This document shows, piece after piece, positions 7,401 through 9,959 of a stretch of DNA of 9,959 bases. This DNA is from Candidatus Gastranaerophilales bacterium (GTDB lineage: Bacteria > Cyanobacteriota > Vampirovibrionia > Gastranaerophilales > Gastranaerophilaceae). The notes beneath the pieces were generated by a model. That model was not told where the DNA came from and searched no databases. It saw nothing but the letters and a program-made list of their open reading frames with translations. A program made the translations under genes and the position numbers. The DNA is taken from positions 1 to 9,959 of the forward strand of contig QAMI01000044.1 in the NCBI GenBank assembly GCA_003150395.1, read 5' to 3'. The stretch's first letter is position 1. Each line of letters begins with the position of its first letter.

Positions 7401-9054
7401 TTATGACATTATAAGCACAGCAGATGACAATACAGTTGATCCAAACCTTAAAGGTAATGCCATTTCAGCTATTGCAAGCGGTAATATCGGCGGTAATATC
7501 GGTGAAAATAAAGATAACAAACTAACCTTTATTCAGACCGACGCATCTGTTGACATTGCAAACGAAAATGATGATGCTTCAAAACCGCATGAACTTTACG
7601 ATACACCTATTGTAAACTCTAAAGGCGGTGTTGAATTCCTCGCAATCGGAGATGTCAATATCAAAGGTCTCGATAATGCTGATGGAACTAAAAATGATAC
7701 AAATGTATGTACGATTGCATCAAGAACAGGCTCTGTCAATGCTGAATTTTCCGGAAATACCTACATTCGTGATATCACAGCCCAAGATGAAGTAAATGTT
7801 GTAAACAGAGGCCCGGAAATTTATATTGAAAACCTAGGTGGAGCACCTTCAAGATATGCTGAAACCGGAGATTACTACGGAAACTATGACGGAATCGTTC
7901 CGGAAAGAGCCAATATCAAAGCTCTTGACTTAGGTACAGTTGAAAACCCGAACCACACACCAAACTCAACAATTGTAATTAAAAATGGTACAATTAATGG
8001 TAAAGGGTCAACAAGCCATCCTGGACTCGACCAGGATATTACAGTTACGGCTGATAATGCCTATGTGGGAGGCTACTACTTCAACATGGGTAAACACAGA
8101 TATGATGATCCTAATAACCCGCAAGGTTTAACTACTGTAACAAAAGACGACCACACCAATAAATTAGTTAATGCTGGAGATCCTGAAACAGAAGTATCTA
8201 TCAGAGGTAAAGCTGTAAGACCTGACGATGTAACTGAAATCGGAAGAGATTCTGTCGAAAGAGATTACTACTATGCAGACCTTGACGGTGACGGACAGCC
8301 AGATGATGGCTATGAACCTGGAGAAAGCGGCAGCGGTCAGAAAGATGATCCAACATTTGATCCTGATAAAGAACCGGGGGATGACTTGGTTGTGCCAGTA
8401 GCTCCGGGCGATGATGACGATGATGACGGCCCAGTAGATCCGGGTGATGATGATGATGACGATGACGGTCCGGTAGATCCAGGCGACGATGACGATGACG
8501 ATGGGCCAGTGGATCCGGGTGATGATGACGATGACGATGGGCCAGTAGTTCCGGGTGATGACGATGATGATGGGCCTGAGCCGATACCTCCAACTCCAAC
8601 TCCGGACTTGCCAGATATGGATGCAGCTAAAGCAACCTGGAAAAAAGAATATAACGATTACATATCAGTAATTGATAAACGTCAAAATATAAGATTCGAT
8701 ATTACAACAAACCAAAACCCGGTTGTATTTGAATCCTCACCGGAAGTTGGCGGTCTTCTGAACATATCCAGAGGTGGCGTCCAGTTAACTCATAACAAGT
8801 CACTAAAAGTCGGTGATGTTATACCTGTTCACATTCAATATGGTGATGTTGAAATTAACGCAAATGTGAAAATTGTTACAGCATCAGATGTAACAGCCGG
8901 AGCTGAGTTCGTTGACCTTGACCAGGCAACAGCCAACAAGTTATTATACTTAAGCTTGTTAAAAGATGATGGCGGACAGCCTAAAGAAGAATATTACGCG
9001 AACACTAATTACGTTGAAAATGAAAATCTTTCAACAACCGGCGTAGACGACTAA
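4492..9054 (+). CDS. Secreted TPS/FHA-type beta-helix adhesin with Asp-rich linker and C-terminal PilZ domain
   Basis: Predicted 1520-residue exported adhesin-like protein. Residues 1-32 form a signal peptide (basic start, LVPLILCSVLVL core, ASA before G33). Residues about 33-166 match the filamentous-haemagglutinin TPS domain, with SPNGMIVG at 142-149 and NVGSLQVLTPS after it; this domain normally guides export through a TpsB outer-membrane pore. Residues about 200-845 are Asn/Gly-rich beta-helix, including about ten 47-residue repeats from 375. Residues about 845-1250 look like irregular beta structure, with a possible disulphide pair C898/C903. Five PGD(5-7)GPV units at 1305-1362 and a Pro/Thr stretch form a linker. 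Residues 1397-1490 are PilZ-like: R1397-x3-R1401, N1424-x-S1426-x2-G1429 and AGAEFVDL near the end. No beta-barrel, LPxTG or other anchor is seen and no TpsB gene lies in the window. A strong terminator follows. PilZ binding of c-di-GMP here is inference. Confidence 0.92.
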   Translation: MRKLQANNKRLVPLILCSVLVLQQSLANQASAGLVTDGNGNAIPTHPGTGAYELRPDAINKDALVGFKQFQDFKLSEGEIANFIFQALQHGRGPNGEQQHIFTDINTFVNFVQNQGEIKGIVNAVQSLGGGLKSDGNLVFISPNGMIVGSSGVLNVGSLQVLTPSVGDFDKMRNGIPDPNYTNFSDGSTHVLAQDINKTYNPADPMARSGSGQISIDGKVYARGDVELAGGKVGIGNGGLLIAGLGNNTQVLKNQNAADTLFNSLVNVDNMNTGNGFANANGKIVITSNVGTKVDAGGAIKNFGANSSTTITNTGTEGIQINGEVSNPNGNLTITNKAGALNVGNTGELKNKGTMTITNEENGTGLTIDGIATNDGTLNITNSSGDDGLNIGGKVTNNTGAATILNKKGGLNVNDGATVTSNGTSLDMDNYGSDGFNIDGDVISNAGTADLYNHDNVFNINSTGSVTSNGTDLNITNDGTNGLNIAGEVHNNSGTANILNTEGRLNIKTDGLVQSDGDALNMTNRGNGGFNIDGSVLNNEGTADLLNTAGGLNVNADGTVTSNGTSLDMTNNGADGLNIEGKVLNNSGTANILNTENGLNVKTGGLVQSDGDALNMTNQGDGGFIVDGTIQNNKNIATLINEAGAFNVNAGGQVISNGTKLAMTNSGAGGLNIAGLVDNNAGEAGISNINTDAGLNVLNGGRVSNAGTKLLMSNSGNQGLNIAGTVESTAGSTEINNMGGGLHVTNTGLVENSGASLDMNNTGDGGFTIDGTVNNNTGTASLNNENNKLLISSTGRVNSKGSELNVTNKGNNGMHIQGIVKHQNTNGKVNFVNQNSNMVIGHETTEFNIDSDADVNIKVTDGNILNYGVPKTLIRTTNKADLNMDVLNGSIGEDLGLCDGGICTGVGPGERDLTKSINTEVDGSITAYSKGNGALINIASLDKDMHVNKIHSDGKVILLADDKLNKGATAYDIISTADDNTVDPNLKGNAISAIASGNIGGNIGENKDNKLTFIQTDASVDIANENDDASKPHELYDTPIVNSKGGVEFLAIGDVNIKGLDNADGTKNDTNVCTIASRTGSVNAEFSGNTYIRDITAQDEVNVVNRGPEIYIENLGGAPSRYAETGDYYGNYDGIVPERANIKALDLGTVENPNHTPNSTIVIKNGTINGKGSTSHPGLDQDITVTADNAYVGGYYFNMGKHRYDDPNNPQGLTTVTKDDHTNKLVNAGDPETEVSIRGKAVRPDDVTEIGRDSVERDYYYADLDGDGQPDDGYEPGESGSGQKDDPTFDPDKEPGDDLVVPVAPGDDDDDDGPVDPGDDDDDDDGPVDPGDDDDDDGPVDPGDDDDDDGPVVPGDDDDDGPEPIPPTPTPDLPDMDAAKATWKKEYNDYISVIDKRQNIRFDITTNQNPVVFESSPEVGGLLNISRGGVQLTHNKSLKVGDVIPVHIQYGDVEINANVKIVTASDVTAGAEFVDLDQATANKLLYLSLLKDDGGQPKEEYYANTNYVENENLSTTGVDD
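5614..6960 (+). repeat. About ten tandem 141-bp (47-residue) repeats in the adhesin
   Basis: Units begin at residues 375, 422, 469, 516, 563, 610, 657, 705, 753 and 800, so the period is 47 residues, with one-residue insertions around 704. The consensus is roughly NGTsLdMtN-G--G-NIdG-V-NN-GTA-iLN---GLNV---G-V-S, typical of a right-handed beta-helix. The last unit is degenerate, and further degenerate copies precede the first. Units at 469-562 and 563-656 are nearly the same at the DNA level when shifted by 282 bases, which points to duplication of a two-unit block. Confidence 0.85.
8404..8577 (+). repeat. Tandem 36-39 bp repeats encoding PGD(5-7)GPV units
   Basis: Five units encode PG, a run of 6, 7, 6, 6 and 5 Asp, then GPV (GPE in the last). 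Unit length is 36 or 39 bases. The Asp codons GAT and GAC alternate irregularly, so the array is both a coding minisatellite and a highly acidic, flexible linker. It joins the beta-helix to the PilZ domain. Copy number and Asp-run length are likely to vary in frame between strains. Confidence 0.85.
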
Positions 9055-9070
9055 GTCACATAAAATAAAC

Positions 9071-9103
9071 AAAAAGAGGCTGATAAAATCAGCCTCTTTT
9101 TTT
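9071..9103 (+). terminator. Strong intrinsic terminator of the adhesin gene
   Basis: GAGGCTGAT (9076-9084) pairs perfectly with ATCAGCCTC (9088-9096) around an AAA loop. Five flanking A/T pairs extend the stem and seven T follow (9097-9103). It begins 16 bases after the stop codon. The A tract before the stem would let it act weakly on the minus strand too. Confidence 0.95.
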
Positions 9104-9104
9104 G

Positions 9105-9133
9105 TTGAATAATAAATAAATTTATGTTATAGT
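9105..9133 (+). promoter_or_regulatory. Promoter of the tRNA-Leu gene
   Basis: TTGAAT (9105-9110) and TATAGT (9128-9133) are separated by 17 bases, close to the sigma-70 consensus. Expected initiation near 9140 gives about 30 bases before the mature tRNA. The -35 box begins one base after the terminator T run, so the units are tightly packed. Confidence 0.6.
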
Positions 9134-9170
9134 TATTGAGTAGTACAGCTAAAATTTAATAGATATTTTC

Positions 9171-9251
9171 GCCGAAGTGGTGGAATGGTAGACACGTACG
9201 TTTCAGGTGCGTATGGAGAAATCTGTGCGGGTTCAAGTCCCGCCTTCGGCA
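9171..9251 (+). tRNA. tRNA-Leu (anticodon CAG)
   Basis: This is a class II tRNA that reads CUG codons. The acceptor stem is GCCGAAG (9171-9177) with CTTCGGC (9244-9250) and discriminator A at 9251. The D region carries GGAATGGTAGAC. The anticodon stem TACGT/GCGTA (one T-G pair) encloses TTCAGGT, giving anticodon CAG at 9204-9206. A 13-base variable arm (9214-9226) and the T arm GCGGG-TTCAAGT-CCCGC (9227-9243) complete it. CCA is not encoded; a T-rich stretch follows at once, so CCA must be added after transcription. Confidence 0.95.
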
Positions 9252-9280
9252 TTTTTTAATTTTTATAAGATTATAGTTAG

Positions 9281-9407
9281 GACTTATCACCCGTCGTTTC
9301 CGCGCCATGGGCGCTCCAACTGCGGCTTAGCTAAAGCATACTAATCTGTAAAGTTCAGGCTTCAAGCCTTCACTAACAGCTTAGCAAACTCCCGCCTTTG
9401 TTTTTTT
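9281..9407 (+). ncRNA. GC-rich foldable element, candidate small RNA or intergenic repeat
   Basis: This stretch is clearly richer in GC than its surroundings and has no open reading frame of note. A local hairpin GCGCC/GGCGC (9302-9306, 9310-9314) is followed by a nested long arm. Its helices are GCGG/CCGC (9322-9325, 9392-9395), GCTAAAG/CTTAGC (9330-9336, 9380-9385, one bulge), CTGT/ACAG (9346-9349, 9376-9379), AGT/ACT (9352-9354, 9372-9374) and AGGC/GCCT (9357-9360, 9366-9369) with loop TTCAA. TTT G TTTTTTT (9397-9407) ends it like a terminator. TATAGT at 9272-9277 could be a -10 box, without a clear -35. I do not recognise a known RNA family. It could also be a dispersed repeat, or read on the other strand. 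Confidence 0.5.
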
Positions 9408-9519
9408 ATATTAAAATTGTTAAATTTTAGTTAATTATAGAAGCTTTTATGAATTTCAGAGCAATAATGTAAGTGTTGAAGATAAAAGTTTAAAGATAAA
9501 AAACTGAAAGGAGTAAATT

Positions 9520-9959
9520 ATGAAATTCTTAATTAAAAAATCACCGGACGGATTTATCAAAACTGTAAATGACGAAATCAGCTCAATATTAAACCGAAAT
9601 TTTGACAGTCTTTTCCCTGAATATATATTCACCGAAGATATGGATAAACTTTCTATTCCGGTTGAAATTCAAGAAAAAGATTCCGAATATAAAGTTAAAG
9701 CTGAACTTCCGGGAGTAAAAAAAGAAGATTTAGATATAGACATTGACAAAAACCAAATTATTATAAATGCCAAAAAAGAAGCTGAAAATGAAGAAAATAC
9801 TAAATCTTATAGAAAATCCGAATTTAGATATGGAGAATTTTCAAGAGCTGTATATTTCCCAATTGATATTGATGTTGAAAAGACGACTGCAAAACTTGAA
9901 CATGGTATATTGAAAATTACAGCTCCAAAAATACAAGCAGAAAAATCACATAACAGAAA
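9520..9959 (+). CDS. Hsp20 small heat-shock protein, 3' end beyond the window
   Basis: This partial gene shows 146 residues before the window edge. Small heat-shock proteins are ATP-independent cytosolic chaperones that hold unfolding proteins in large oligomers. A short N-terminal arm (1-44) precedes an alpha-crystallin domain (about 45-137). It carries the expected marks: AELPGVKKEDL (61-71), FRYGEFSRAVYFP (102-114) and the GIL core motif (129-131, in LEHGILKI). The C-terminal tail with its usual I-x-I/V anchor is beyond the edge. Start choice is firm: GAAAGGAG ends six bases before the ATG. The 112-base AT-rich leader after the structured element shows no convincing sigma-70 promoter, CIRCE repeat or ROSE-type thermometer. 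The gene is probably separate from the tRNA. Confidence 0.93.
   Translation, partial: MKFLIKKSPDGFIKTVNDEISSILNRNFDSLFPEYIFTEDMDKLSIPVEIQEKDSEYKVKAELPGVKKEDLDIDIDKNQIIINAKKEAENEENTKSYRKSEFRYGEFSRAVYFPIDIDVEKTTAKLEHGILKITAPKIQAEKSHNR

Noticed and set aside
8201..8599. Minus-strand open frame of 132 codons, very rich in His and Arg
   Set aside because: It is the antisense image of the GAT/GAC Asp repeats. It has no ribosome binding site and lies inside the well-supported adhesin gene.
9281..9407. tmRNA (ssrA) or a piece of a split tmRNA
   Set aside because: A frame ending GCTCCAACTGCGGCTTAG would give a tag-like end, and TCTGTAAAG recalls cyanobacterial tmRNA. However, the tRNA-like ends and the conserved 5' tmRNA signature are absent and the element is too short.
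9408..9519. CIRCE operator or ROSE thermometer for hsp20
   Set aside because: No CIRCE inverted repeat and no typical thermometer pairing with AGGAG was found in the AT-rich leader.

Overview
The window reads as an AT-rich, Gram-negative-type bacterial chromosome segment. The evidence for an outer membrane is a long protein with a signal peptide and a two-partner-secretion (TPS, filamentous-haemagglutinin type) domain. The tRNA-Leu gene does not encode its CCA end. Together with the low GC and the presence of large Asn/Gly-rich surface proteins, this best fits the gut Cyanobacteria-related lineage Candidatus Gastranaerophilales (Vampirovibrionia/Melainabacteria). That assignment is inference; no taxonomic marker is present that proves it.

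Layout. 1-139: leader with a run of 12 C and a 12-bp palindrome. 140-766 (+): exported L,D-transpeptidase (YkuD). 786-811: hairpin in the convergent gap. 891-4079 (-): a 1062-residue protein of unknown function with a helical N-terminal half, two Gly-rich hydrophobic segments flanking a beta-type repeat region, and a C-terminal LysM-like segment. 4080-4491: AT-rich divergent control region. 4492-9054 (+): a 1520-residue secreted TPS/FHA-type beta-helix protein with about ten 47-residue repeats, an Asp-rich tandem-repeat linker and, unexpectedly, a C-terminal PilZ domain. 9071-9103: strong intrinsic terminator. 9171-9251 (+): tRNA-Leu(CAG) with its own promoter. 9281-9407: a GC-rich, foldable element ending in a T run, probably a small RNA or an intergenic repeat. 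9520 to the edge (+): small heat-shock protein (Hsp20), cut by the window end.

How the genes fit together. The first three genes all point at the cell envelope: a peptidoglycan cross-linking enzyme, a large protein with a possible peptidoglycan-binding segment, and a large surface adhesin. The two large genes diverge from one 412-bp control region, so co-regulation is possible. The most notable feature is the PilZ domain, normally a cytosolic c-di-GMP receptor, at the C-terminus of an exported beta-helix adhesin. It keeps both canonical ligand motifs (RxxxR and NxSxxG). The tRNA, the structured element and hsp20 form a separate unit beyond the terminator.
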